A DNA stretch of 64,000 nt from Megamerina dolium (taxonomy: Eukaryota > Arthropoda > Insecta > Diptera > Megamerinidae): assembly GCA_963854835.1 (NCBI GenBank), contig OY978529.1, positions 39,800,055 to 39,864,054 on the forward strand, in the 5' to 3' direction. Shown in pieces: positions 28,893-41,864 of the stretch. Numbering within the stretch: the stretch's first letter is position 1; every line of letters starts with the position of its first letter. The notes under the pieces were generated by a model, which was not told where the DNA came from, did no database searches, and saw only the letters and a list, made by a program, of their open reading frames with translations. Both the position numbers and the translations under genes were made by a program.

Positions 28893-29741
28893 TTAGGTGA
28901 AATATGCACCGTTATATTTGAAAACTTGTTGCCATTTTGAAGATAATTTCACAATGCCACTCTCAAAGAAATACTCGTCCCTATTGGAATAAAATTGGGA
29001 CAGTCGATTTTCACAAGCTTCTCTTGAGGCGAATTTTCCACCAGCAAAATCATTCACCATAGACAAGAACAGGTAGTAACCACTTGGTGCCAGGGCCGGA
29101 CTATAAGGTGGATGCATAAGAGCCTCCCAACCAAGCTCCCGAAACTTCTGGTGAGGCACTATCGATGTGTGTGGCCTGGCGTTGTTCTGATGGAACACCA
29201 TTCCTCTCCTATTGGCCAAAGCTGGCGGTTTCTGGGCGATTGCATCCTTCAGACGGTCCAATTGTTGACAGTACGGTTCCAAATAAGGAGTTTGGCCTTA
29301 GGGGAGCAGCTCATAGAAGATGATTCCCTGCCAATCCCACTACATACATAGCAAAACCTTCCTGACCGTCAATCATGGCTTGGCCACCGTTTGCGCCGGC
29401 TCACCGCGATTCGACCACCACCGTTTTCGGTTGACGTTGTCGTAAGTGACCCACTTTTCATCACCAGTAACCATCCGCTTCAGTAATGGATCGATTTTGT
29501 TGTGATTTAGCAGCGTTTCGCAGATGGAAATTCGGTCCATGAGATTTGTTTGCATTAACTCGTGTGGCACCCATACATCGAGCTTCTTTTTGTATCCAGC
29601 ATTATTTAAATGGTTCCAAACGGGTTTTTGTGCAATGTTTAGCTTCTGGGCAATAGGAACAGTGCTTACATGACGTTCAGACTCGACGATTTCCATTATT
29701 TTATCAATATTTTCGACAATTGGTTGGAAAAAGTGGTACAA
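28893..29741 (-). pseudogene. mariner transposase pseudogene, 5'-truncated
   Basis: Two long blocks in the same frame (29741-29373 and 29282-28893) together cover most of a mariner transposase. They include VWNHLNNAGYKKKLDVWVPH, MVTGDEKWVTYDN, ANRRGMVFHQNNARPH, MHPPYSPALAPSGYYLF and SKWQQVFKYNGAYFT. Three in-frame stops (TGA, TAG, TAA) lie between them in a region still readable as KVLLC, WDWQGII and YELLP. The first catalytic Asp (GDEKW) survives. The second is Asn (HQNNARPH) and the third is Gly (PSGYYLF), so the D,D34D triad is lost. About 70 N-terminal residues are absent. No terminal inverted repeats were found. Confidence 0.93.
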
Positions 29742-31195
29742 AATTTATTAAAAAATATTCTCGTAGAGACAACTCTAATAGTGGTAATTTAATAGAAGTC
29801 CCAGTCTAATTGCATGTCTGACCACAAGACAGTGTCTAATAATGACTACAGCTGTGTCTATGATGCTATTGCGGAAGGATGATGAGATCCCCCTAGTAAT
29901 TGCGCAGTCAGCATTAGTTAGTGTTGCTAATAGTAGTGTTAGTATTGCGATAATTGCAATATAAAAAATTTACTGCTTGAAGTTTCTCCAATGCACGTCT
30001 ATTTGTCAAATTAAATGTAATGGTAATCGATTTGGATTTTTTTTATTTCTTCAATTGGTCTATTTAATTGTAATTTAATCTACAGAAGTATCATTAATGC
30101 TTATTATATTTTGTGTATGCGACTAAACTCTGGTTTTGCAGCAATTAATTTAATATGGTCACCGACTGATACTATATAATATAGAGATAATTAAATGAAA
30201 CAATAAAAATTTGTTCCAAATAGCAATACATAACAAAGCAAAGATTTCAAATTAACTTAAAGCGGAAATACTTCAAAATCACAAGCAACTATACACAGCA
30301 GTAGCTATACATATGAGTAAGTAAACTTATGTGAACTCTTATGTGTCACCAATATCATTGGTAAATGTTCATATCTCTCTCATCTCTTATTCCTAAAAAA
30401 AATTAAAATATTGTACCTTTGAACATATTGCTGCAAGCACTGCCATATGGTTGCTCTCGATGGTGTGATAATATGTAGTTTTGCCGTTTTTATTTTTGGT
30501 ATAGTTTCAGGTAAACATTCTTAATTACAAAAGCTCATTAATTTTAAATAAGTTTTTAATTCCATTAAATATAAAATAACAGCAACAACAACAACAACGA
30601 ATAAAACGAATGCCTGCGAACCGAAAAAAGAGGAAATCGAGTATCAAAAGTTGTGTCACAACCATATAACTATTTTATACCATATACTCGTATTTTACGA
30701 AAATACACACAAAGCCATACATGTATATGTGTATGTTGAGGGTGTACTCATATATAAACGCATACTCATACTTTCTTGCATATTCACATATGTAATGTGC
30801 ATATGCTGAGATGTTATGCTTATATGGTAATGATGAGTATGTACGTAGATATGCGACTGCCAATACCAACTTACTTATAAATATTATATGCTTATATGTT
30901 TTAATGTGTTGGATTTTTAAATGAGTTTTAAATTGGTTTTGAGTTACCTATTTACATTCTCCCTTCGTCTTTTGGGGTTGGGTTAACTAAAAATAGTGCT
31001 GAAGCAAGTACACTTTAATACAAGTAGTATATGCGACATAAATGGGAGAAGATAAAGATGAAGGTGCTCATTACAATAGCTTCAATTTTTAAACGACTTG
31101 GCATAAAACAATAGTCATTTTCAGTATTGCTTACCTAAAGAAGCTTTAGACATTCGTGATTTGAGTTCTTCTACTTATTACTTTTAACAACCACT
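29742..31195. other. non-coding stretch, nothing recognised
   Basis: AT-rich sequence with (CAA)n near 30583-30599. No exon or mobile element was identified. Confidence 0.5.
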
Positions 31196-31199
31196 ATTA

Positions 31200-32170
31200 A
31201 AACGTAAACTTTGAAGGAAAGCCCCACTAAGAGGTGAAAATTTGGTATAAATATAACCAGAGAAAATATCAAGCAGAACAAATTAGTGTGAGTTCATCAT
31301 CATACCACTGGGGCAACTTCAGGGGTTATTGGTCGGTTTCATGTGATTTTTCGGCCACTTAGTATTGGAGCTCCCTTATGTGGTAAAGATAGTGGGTAAG
31401 TATGTTTACAAGAATTGTTCAAAATTATAAATTATGGGGACCTTCCGATATTTCACCACTATAGAATCGAGTCCTGGGGGTATTTGCTGTTTTTCCGGTA
31501 TTTTTTCGGATACCTTGTATGGGAGTCCAATTATACTGAGAAGATGCCTGAAAAATATGTTTAGCGAATATATTAAAAAGGAAAATCAATGGGGCTCAGC
31601 TATATATTTTACTACTTTAAGGGCAATTTCTATTAACTTATAGGATTAGTTGCTAATTTGCAACGATTATTTTGTATGTAAGTCATCTTAAAGGATGGCG
31701 ATAGGGACTAAAAATATTTGAATAGAATTTTCATAAGGAAAATTGAATGTTGTCAGTCATATATTTCACCATTTTTACGATATTTACGTTATATTTATAT
31801 GAAAGCGCCCTTTAAGGGTGGAAACAAGCGGTAACTATGTTTGTAGGAAATGTTCGAAGAATGAGAAATTAATGGAGGTCGGTCATAAACTTTACTGCTC
31901 TAAGTGTGATTCCTAGGCAACTATTATGAGTTTTAGACTGTTTTTTCAATAATAATATATGGGAATCCCCTTAACAGATGGAGTTAGAGGATAAAAATGT
32001 TTGAAAAAAATATTGAAAAATAAAAATTAATAGGAGTCGGTCATATGCTTCACCCTTCTAGAGGTAATTTCAAAGCAGCTATTGTTGCTTTTGAGAATTT
32101 TTTTTTTTTTTTTGTCATTTTGTATGGGAATCCCTTTCTGGGGTGATGATAGAAATTTTTTTTTTTTTTT
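31200..32170 (+). repeat. degenerate tandem array of the ~158-bp family, about 7 units
   Basis: TTGTATGGGAG(T/C)CC-like blocks occur near 31221, 31363, 31518, 31675, 31799, 31958 and 32122 (spacing 124-164). Each is followed by a ggtggagata-like block and a GGTCGGTCATATATTTCACC block. Poly-T expansions interrupt the last units. Confidence 0.85.
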
Positions 32171-33840
32171 TTTTTTTGTATATTAACGTAAATTTTTTCC
32201 AAAAACATTATAAAATTATCGAATATTGCTCATAAATCGAACTGGCATACGAGTGGTCGTAAGAATGGCTCGGAATTTTTTTTTTCCTTAAAAATGTATA
32301 AACATTCTCATATTCTCAAAATATGCTTGAGATTATTATGATATTTAAAATTTTTCATAAGTTTTCAAATCTAAAATTTGAAATTTTGTTTTAATGGTAT
32401 TTCTGAAGGTATCTGCCATCACCAGACAAATAATAAATGGAATTCTACCTTAATATAAAAAAAATTCTTTGCATACTTTTATGCATAAATTTAGTGTATG
32501 AAGTCATAAAACTGTTTAAGGATATATTTTAAAAAGCACAATTTTTAGAGGTTGAAATCGAAACAAGAAAGCATACGAGTAAGTGAAAAACAAATGAATT
32601 GCACCACTTGAAATGTTTCAATTATTAAAAATTCTCAATGATATTTGAATGCAAAATTTGTATGTAAACATTTTTTTTTTTCATTTACAAACACTTAAAT
32701 TCATTTTAAGCACATTTATAAAACGATGAAAAAAATAAATCCAAACAATTTGTATTTGCTATTATTATTGTTATTTTTTTTATTTTAATAAATCGTATTT
32801 TCGGCATATGCAAAAATTTAATTAAACTTATTGAACAATTCGAAATAATACTCATAATTATTTGAATTCCTACTATAAGTACGTGCTAAATTATTATTAA
32901 CAATAGTCATTCATTCAGCCTATATCTGCAATCTAAATAGGTTAAGAGCTACTTTATTATTCGTATCAAATTATTATTACGTATTACTTACATTCCAATG
33001 CAATGATTGTAATTATTAATTAAAAATTCTCATAAATTCATATTTCAACATTTCTAAATGCTATTCTAAATAGTATTTTCTATAATACGAGCACATTAGT
33101 GCTTTCACTATATGCGCATTTTAATTGATTGTGGCGCGTCTATTGTTAGATGTAAAATACAATTAAATCTGCCAAAAATGCTGCAAATGCCAGTATTAGT
33201 GATACAAGTGCATGTGCTCTCAACTTGCAGAGTATATTGAATTTTCACATTATGTAATTTATTATTTATAAACCTTTTGTTTGTTGTGTTATGGGAATAT
33301 ATTATGCGCCCATATTTAAGTACACATATCATAAATATTTGGTGAAAGCTACATGCTATACATGCCATTGTATACGTAACCAATGTTTATGAAAACCTAA
33401 ATAGATATGAAATCGAATATAATAATTGCCATGAGTTAAAAATATTATTGTTGTTCTGCTTTGGAATTCAATTGTTTTCAGTACATAAAAATATGTTGTG
33501 TACTCCACGTTATTTTCGAACGCATTAATGTCCAATATGTGCAAAATTAAATTTATTTTGTCTAAGGCTGACGAACCAAGTCTTTTTTACAGTAGAAAAT
33601 CTACTAACCGTCTTTCAATGAGATATTTTGACTTTTTTTTTTTTAAATGCAGCTCTCTGAATTATCGATAAGACGTGAAGTAGGAAATATGTAGATATTT
33701 ACAGTAATAACCAAAGTTGCACTGCAGACTAAAAATTTTTTCCTATTTAACAAAAAATAGTTCGACACGTTTTGAATACAGAACAACAAAAAATTGAGAA
33801 AATAATTCGAGTGAAAAATGATCCGGCACTGGACATAGTG
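32171..33840. other. AT-rich non-coding stretch, nothing recognised
   Basis: No exon, RNA gene or transposon block was identified. Poly-T runs at about 32159-32176 and 32276-32286. Confidence 0.5.
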
Positions 33841-33844
33841 CACA

Positions 33845-34340
33845 GTGCACAAGGGGAGTTATATAGTGTCAGCCACAAAGACGAATGAGCTTCGCACAAA
33901 TACCGAACTCAGACATTATTGCATATAGGTAATCAATTACCGGTTTATAGAAAGCCCCTTAGAATCAACAAATGGCTCTAGGATTTGGCGTAGTGTGAAA
34001 ATCCTGCCGATGGTAGATGTACTAGGTCTAAAGACACACCAGTAAGGTCCAATCAGGTTGTTGAGCATATGCTTCAATATTTCACACACTACGCATAATA
34101 GGACCTTGTATGTGGATGTTAAAAACGACTTATACCACATGAGTTGACGCAAATTGTGGCACCTCCTTTTCATATATAAAGATCAGAGAACACTGAGAGT
34201 CAAATCATCAGGCATGCTTTCATCCGATCATATTCTACTTATGAGCTGATGCATGCTGCCAAGCAGCTCATCGCCTGCGGTCTTGTTTTTCAGCCTAGAA
34301 ATGGACTCTCTATGGCGGAACATCTACACTCTCACTAAAC
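33845..34340 (-). pseudogene. non-LTR retrotransposon family A, reverse transcriptase fragment
   Basis: The minus-strand blocks include LNNLIGPYWCVFRPSTSTI and IFTLRQILE, matching the RT at 56.8-57.1 kb. Upstream it extends beyond that copy with ISRLKNKTAGDELLGSMHQL and SDESMPDD, which show the start of the RT domain. A deletion removes the segment after QILE, and several frameshifts are present. Confidence 0.85.
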
Positions 34341-35791
34341 TGGATCGGTCCACGTACGATAGAAACAATGTTATAATTACCCCCACCTAATTTGAAAGCC
34401 TACTTTGAGAGAATTTTAGGGTCATAAACATTTTTTTCCTTGATGAGTCCTAAAATCAGATAAAATTTAGTTTTTTTTAGAACACTTTTATTCATTTCTC
34501 GATTCCAAAATTTGGTATATCATTGAAAAGATAATTTTGAGTACTGGGACCAATTCAAGAGAATAAAAACAAAACCGAAGAGACCTCTTTAAACAATGCG
34601 AATAATATATTTTTTAGTATTGTAAATCTCTAGAAATATGTCTGCAAATAGGAAAATAAAATAGCTGAACCCTTTTCTTCCAGTAAAAATCTAAAAAACA
34701 TAGAAGAAATCGCAATTCGAATGTTTAGATATTTTAATATCTAAACATTCAAAACTACTGTGATTTAAGTTAGTTGTTTTACACCCAAGTACTAAACGAT
34801 TAGAACATCTACATACGAGCATAGTCCTACGATTCAAAAACCATAGATTTCCACTAATGGTTACAAATCCAGCCATCACATATGTACGTTATATGCATGA
34901 AAAGAGATATATTTACTACTGTTTAGATAATAGTAGTTGTATCGAATATATACTCTTACAAGTACATATGGAGAGTACTAAAAGCTTTATTTTTTCAACT
35001 TTTTGTGGCTATTATTTCTGTGCTGCTTCGTTGTAGAGTACATTCCCTGATACCAATCTGATGCTTGTTGCTATTGCCTGATTTTATTGTTATCGTTTGT
35101 TGTTTTAGCAACAGCAAATCAACAACAACAACAACAACAACAACAACCAATATTCTCCACTATTTTGCCATCATATTGTATCGTATTACATTGAACATTG
35201 AACATCTTAATTCGAAAAAGTTTTGATGTGAATTTCACGTTTTATTTCAAAACGGAAATGCATTGACCATTCATTTACAAATACATACATAAGTACATGT
35301 TCTACGCATAGCTATGTGTTTACAAATCTATGGTTGAAAAAATACTATAACAACAGTCGTGTATGCTGTCGTTGCATTGCAAATCCGGTGACGAGTAAAT
35401 TAAATCCGCAGGCATTAACTATGTGCCAGAGTAATAGTCTGTGTGTGTGCGAGAGTGAAATAAAGAGGAAGCGAGAGAAAAAGTTGATAAAAAAAACAGC
35501 GTGAAAATGGTAAAAATACAATATTTAGAAAGTAGCACAAACGTGATAAAATGAATTCAATACAATTCTATGTACAATTGTGTAAGTATGTTTCATATTT
35601 TGTAAGCGCACCTAAAAGTATGCTACCTACTATGAATGCATATAGTTTTCGACAAATGCAATACCAAATAGTATGGGTGTAATTCAGACAGATTTGCCTG
35701 CCTTCTCACCAAAATTGCTGCTGATGAACGCTGCTTGATGTTAATCACCAAAAAGTATGCAAATATTTTTCTACTTTATTTTCTCAATCTC

Positions 35792-35822
<31 letters not shown>

Positions 35823-37155
35823 GTTGGTCCCTCAACAACATTTGTTTTGCTTGTTAATGATAAATTGCAATTTCGTTCAGATTATTTGTTGTTGTTTTCA
35901 ATAAAAATGTTCTTTTTATTTTGTTTCATAAGTTTTTTTCCAACACTTTTCGTGAACAATTAAGTACCTACAAACCTTCGGCTTCAGCGTTAATTATGCA
36001 TTTAATCTTTATATGTATTATTTCAGTTTTTTTAAATTTTGTTACTTCTACAGAGTTAACCTATCAAAATCAGAATTCACTGAGCTCATTAACTTTTGTG
36101 GTTTTAATATTTTTGCTTTTTTATCCACCTGTACTATTTCCCTTTTTTATTAATCGTTTTTTCTGTATAAAGTCTAGACTTTATAGACATGTACAAGGCT
36201 CATAAATAATTTTACGCTCACTGCGCTCACTGTTATGTGTTTGTCTGTCGTACTTTTTAACTAGCTCTTTGTATATCTATCTGTCGTGTTGTCTACCTGG
36301 CTGTTTGTCTGTCTATTCATCTGTCTGTCTGTCTGTCTATCTATTTACAGCTTATACGATTATTTTGAAATTTCATCAGCCTCTTTCTGTAAACGTAATT
36401 ACCAATCTCTACAGTCACTCTTTTGCCTCACAGAGTCATACAAACTCGTGACGCTTTCGCATTTTAAATAGATATATGCATTAACTCTAATGAACAGGCT
36501 CAGAAGCGGATATACACATTCATATACAAATGTATGTACGTATGTATGACATCTAACAAATTCCACATTTACCCGCAATTAAGTGAACTTCCAAAAACCA
36601 TTCATTTACGTTTTCATTCACAACTACGAGAAAAGTGTATATTTAAGTGCCTTTTTAACTTTTCCTATTGTCGGCATGGGAAGTTAGAAGATTGCAACCG
36701 GAATTAAGCATTTCACATGTGAACAAATCATTTGTATGAATGCTCATATGTAAACGAATATATTAGTGAGTATTGTTTTCGGAGAGAAACATTTTGCTAT
36801 TAGGCGCATATAAATCTCTCGTTCAACTATATTCATGCGAGGGCATAGATAGATCTTTTGATTACAGTACATACTCAACAATAATATTATAATAATTTTC
36901 ATGCAAACATTAAATGACAAGCAATGACATTAGTCTCTTCTCTCAATCTACTCATATTAATTATTTTTGATTTTAGATTAATTATTTTTGTTCATAAATA
37001 ATAAGAATATTTTTAGTTAAGCAATTATTTTTAATATTTTTTGCTATCGGAAATTATAATTACTTTCGAATCAAATTATTAGTAATTTTGGTACCATGCA
37101 CTGAAAATGTCAATGGCAGATTTTTAAGCAATTCACATACACAATATTTGTATGT
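34341..37155. other. AT-rich non-coding stretch with microsatellites
   Basis: Contains a 32-bp perfect palindrome at 34719-34750, (CAA)n at about 35123-35147, (CT)n at about 35788-35821 and a (GTCT)n run near 36307-36346. No exon recognised. Confidence 0.55.
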
Positions 37156-37159
37156 AAAT

Positions 37160-38560
37160 ATAATTAATAAGCAAAATCGGATAAAAACCGCATACATCCC
37201 ATACAAAAGTATGCTTTAAAATGTATATTTCACGCTATCAAACAGAAACTTGGTGCATTTGATTATATTTACTAACAAATAGCTAAGATAGAAAATAGGC
37301 GTAATCTGATAAAAACTTCGACTACCTCCCATACAAAAGTATGCTTTGAAATATATATATCAAAACCATTCGCAATAAAATATAAAGCTATCAAGCTGAA
37401 ACTTGTTGTATATGATTATATTCACTATCAAATAACTGAGTTAGAAAATAGCCGTAATCTGATAAAAACTTCGACTACCTGCCATACAGAAGTATGCTTT
37501 AAAATGTATATTTCAATACTTTTTGCAAGAAAATATAAAGCTATCACGCTGAAACTCAGTGTATTTTATTTAAATTACCAACAAATATCTAAGTTAGAAA
37601 ATAGCCGTAATCGGATAAAAACTTAGACTACCTCCCATACAAAAGTATGCTTTAAAATCTATATTTCAACATATTTCTCAAGAAAATATAAAGCTATCAC
37701 CCTGAAACTCGGTGTATTTTATTTGAATTACTAACAAATATCTAAGTTAGAAAATAGGCGTAATCGGATAAAAACTTAGACTACCTCCCATACAAAAGTA
37801 TGCTTTAAAATCTATATTTCAATACATTTCTCAAGAAAATTTAAAGCTATCACGCTTAAACTCGGTGTATTTTATTTGAATTACTAACAAATATCTAAGT
37901 TAGAAAATAGGCGCAATCGGATAATAACTTAGACTACCTCCCTTACAAAAGTATGCTTTAAAATCTATATTTCAACACATTTCGCAAGAAAATATAAAGC
38001 TATCACACTGAAACTCGGTGTATTTTATTTAAATTACTAACGAATATCTAAGTTAGAAAATAGGCGTAATCGGATAAAAATCACGACAACCTTCCATATA
38101 AAAGTATGCTTTCAAATGCATATTTTCACACTTTTCTCAAGAAAATATAAAGCTATCAAGCTGTAAATCGGTCTATACAATTATATTTACCAACTAATGT
38201 GAAATTTAAAGAATATACTAAATATAGATTAAAACAACAACTACCTTCCATACAAAAGCATGTATTTCAATTAAATATTTGCAAATTTTAAGCACAAAAA
38301 AAATTAACTTCATAAGCTAAAACTTAAGTATATACGATAAAATTTACTAGTCAATTGATTACTAGAGAATGAACAAAATCGCATGAAAACCAAGCCTACC
38401 TCCCATACAAAAGTGTACGTACAAATGTCTTATTTTCACACTTTTCGTATTCAAAAATATAATTATCAAGCTAAAACTTTTTATGTATATACTACTATAT
38501 TAAATAGATAATAAGAAATTTTAACAATGAATGTAATCGCATAATTATTTCGAATTAGTA
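37160..38560 (-). repeat. tandem array of the 153-bp family, about 9 units, best conserved
   Basis: CTACCTCCCATACAAAAGTATGC-like blocks occur near 37198, 37328, 37481, 37633, 37787, 37939, 38092, 38247 and 38401; after the first gap (130) the spacings are 152-155 bp. Units contain AAGTTAGAAAATAGGCGTAA, TCGGATAAAAAC and AAGCTATCACGCTGAAACTC blocks. The central units are very similar to each other, which suggests more recent amplification than in the other arrays. Orientation is opposite to the arrays at 8 and 25 kb. Confidence 0.93.
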
Positions 38561-39685
38561 ATGGGTATGAGAGCTGAGGACTTCCCATCGAAAGTTTTTC
38601 ATTGCCGATTATGTCTATTGAAATAGTGAAGAATTTACTTTTACTTCAATAAAACAAATTAATTTTTTTTTAAATCAAATAAAAATTGTTGTTAAGAATT
38701 GGGGACGTCTTTCACCAAAATCTGATGCAATAAGTTTTGTAGTTCAACGAGCCCAGAACAAGAATATGATTCGTCTTTAATTAGAAAAACAAATGTATAT
38801 TATTCTATAATTTCCATTATATCATATATAAGTTCTCTTAAATAGGTATACATTATTCCTACTTATGTTAGTCGTTCCAATTTCAAATCAGCTTTACTCT
38901 GTTGTCAACAAATTCTTGTATTCGATTTATTACATTTGTGGTATGTATGTGTGTATTGTATTGTAATAAAATTCATTAGTATATATTATTCATAATAATT
39001 TCATAATTTAAATGTAATCATATTATTGCATACATATATACAAACGCACTTACACACAAGCATATGTATATGTATATTCAAACTATGTTGGTTAATATGA
39101 TGAATTTGTTTGAAAATAAACAAGGAAAGGATAAAGTGTTTGGTTGCAGAGTAAGTAGTGCTGTTGGAATGAGAGAAAGAAGATTATTCTACATATATGA
39201 GTATGTATTTAGTAATAAAATAGCAATAAATATCAAATAATCATAATAACAATAACAAGCTTACATATTTCGAAGTATACTATCAGAAGCATATGTATAT
39301 AGATACACCTATGTATAAGAGTATTACGAATCTTCTTGGCATACATGAGAACCTGATATACATACATAAGTATGCATGTATGTAATTTCACTTCAAACAC
39401 TCTACGTTACCTGCATACTAGCTTCCATGAGCATTAAAGCCATTATTACTAGGCTATTATGACTAGCACCTTAATATTATATATACAGACTATACAATGG
39501 TTGCTCGAAATATTTCGGGAATGAATAATTCAATTGCTATACGGCCTACGAAGGCTTGCAGAAGTTAACGGAGAATGGAAAACTCGTATAAGAATCAATT
39601 ATTTTGTATTTAATAGAAAGTTAAGAATTGACTCACCTCTTTCGTTTGTTGTAGTGCTGTTCCATAACGTATGCTTTGCGTTCGC
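38561..39685. other. non-coding stretch, nothing recognised
   Basis: AT-rich sequence with scattered TATG and ACAT runs. No exon or mobile element was identified. Confidence 0.5.
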
Positions 39686-39689
39686 GTCA

Positions 39690-40260
39690 CACCCACACAC
39701 AGCTTATGTCTTGCTGTTGCTGTTGGATGAAATTCCCTAGTTGCTCTGCTGATTCCTCTTTATCATGGGCTAAGTAGACTGACACCATAAATAAGCATTG
39801 GTGCCAATCCTCTTCCACTTTAACCACTGTAACATCTGAAGTACTGTAATTAGAACAAAGGAAGCATTTATACCTTGCTTGATAAGAATGCATGACCTAA
39901 GTTTACCTGGCCATTTACAGTAGTAAAGGTTATAAGAACTGATGTTGAATCCCATGATTTTGTTGTCTCTAATCCAGGGCTCTTGGATGAGAGCGATGTG
40001 AATGTCTTCCTCACTGAGGCTTGGCGTCTGTGTTGGTTGTCTGTGGCGCACTTGGAATGCTAAAGGTTAATCTGCACGAACCTCTGCATCCCTGTTTACA
40101 TCTAGAAGGTTGACCAAAGTGAATTTTGTTGCCCGCCTTTGACAGCTCCTCCAGTGATTCGTCACTGATGGCCAGGAGGATAGACCTACCGTACAGGAAG
40201 ATTCGAGTGTATATTCGATTTCTTAGTGCAAATGTCTTCATCAATTTACTACGGTACACA
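39690..40260 (-). pseudogene. non-LTR retrotransposon endonuclease-domain fragment (Jockey-like)
   Basis: The minus strand gives HIALIQEPWIRDNKIMGF and LYYCKWPGKLRSCILIKQGI, the start of an AP-like endonuclease, with the QEPW motif carrying the catalytic Glu. A second frame continues DVTVVKVEEDWHQCLFM and VYLAHDKEE. Upstream, RNRIYTRIFLYGRSILLAIS may be the end of the first open frame or a linker. Frameshifts separate the blocks and the RT domain is absent here. It could belong with the Jockey-like RT at 42-44.6 kb, but the two are not contiguous. Confidence 0.7.
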
Positions 40261-41860
40261 TAAAGTTACAATGTATTCCATATATGTCCATCATTTCGAA
40301 GAAGACATATCAGAAAAATGGTCTTTAAAAGCTTTGATGGTCGCTTGAGGCGATCTGAGATGCAGTTGGGTATGAAAAGTAGTCATTGGATGCCAATATG
40401 GAGTAGTACTTTGGGTGGCCTTTTAACTTCATATTGCTTTCTTTTAAAATTGTACTTATCTTAACCGACATATAAGACTCATGATTTCAATAATTTACGG
40501 TAATTCTCCAAAAAACTACCCTCAAGCTAATTTTACTCAGAATTCACACTGCTTTGGGCATCAAATCATTTTTAGAAAAGACCCAGTTGACCATTTGCTT
40601 AATCACTTTTAGAGTCTATGTGACTCAAGGACAAATGTCAATAAAATCTTGTGGATCAGGTCTCATCCCAGGGCTCATCCCAGAAGATCTACATTGTCAT
40701 ATGCAGAGACCGACGTTAATAAACATGAAATTTTTCCTAAAGAATGAAACTCAAAAGCCACATCGATTACACATTTGACAGACTGTCAAATTCCTGATAT
40801 ATATTAAGCAAACACATCACATTATTATACTCTCTAGCAATTACTACTCTTACAAACTACTGCATACAATAATAATGAGACTTGTACATATAATGTATGT
40901 GTACTATGTATGTATATGTGGGCTCCCCCATATACATACACGAGTACATCATCATACATTTACATATTTATGAACTTGAGCATATAGTTAGAAGCATATG
41001 TAAATGTATGTGTTTGCACAACAATATCAAGTTCTCTTAGATAAAATATTAATGTTATACCACTACCACTACTACTACTACTACTACTACTATTATTTGT
41101 ATGTAGAACTACTACCATTACTATTACTACTACTACTACTACTGGTACTACTAATAAATACATATACACACACACACTAATACATTTATGTAGTACATAT
41201 GTAGATATATGCATATGTATAGTCCCTTTCGTCACATTTTTCTTACATTTCTTCTACTCTTTGCAATCATTTTACTTTATATTTATGTTGTTATACTCTA
41301 GTGTATAGTGCATATATTTTCATAACGTATATGTAGGTCTTCATACATCTGCATTATGTGTGTATGTATGTGTAAATACATCCATAGATATGTGCCTGTG
41401 TTGAGAATATTATTAATAATTTATTAATTAACCTTGTTTCGTTGATTATGATGAGGTTGATTCTATTTGGTTTTTGTTTTTTTTTCTCTTTTTTATTGTG
41501 TTCTTGCAAACCATAGGCTACTCACATGATGCCTAATAGTATTATTTATGTCTAAAGCTCATGTACACACATGTAGCATAAAGCATACTTAGTAAAATAT
41601 ATAATAAAACAAACATAAAAAACAAAATTAGACTGATTGAGTTGTGAGTTTCGTTGGTTGATTTCATTAAGCTGATGGTGAATGTAGCCATATACTGCAT
41701 GTACGTTCCGATATAGACTAATTAATTTGTTTTGGGATGAAGGTACTTTTATTAAATGAGCCGAAAATGAGATTATTTTTTATCTTCGTTTTAAAAATAA
41801 CATTTTCTATACCGGACGCGCATTTTAGATTGATAAGCCATAAGCAAGTTTGTCCAATTT
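40261..41860. other. non-coding stretch with (ACT)n microsatellites
   Basis: (ACT)n at about 41063-41092 and 41120-41143. A sequence around 40300-40780 is less AT-rich but gave no recognisable protein block. Confidence 0.5.
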
Positions 41861-41864
41861 TAAT

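Noticed and set aside
36269..36471. Cysteine- and serine-rich short frames near 36.3 kb
   Set aside because: They derive from a (GTCT)n run read in different frames; there is no signal peptide followed by a conserved domain.
37160..38560. CRISPR-like array (regular spacing of a conserved block)
   Set aside because: The 153-bp units are similar along their whole length, with no short repeats separating unique spacers, and the DNA is from an animal.
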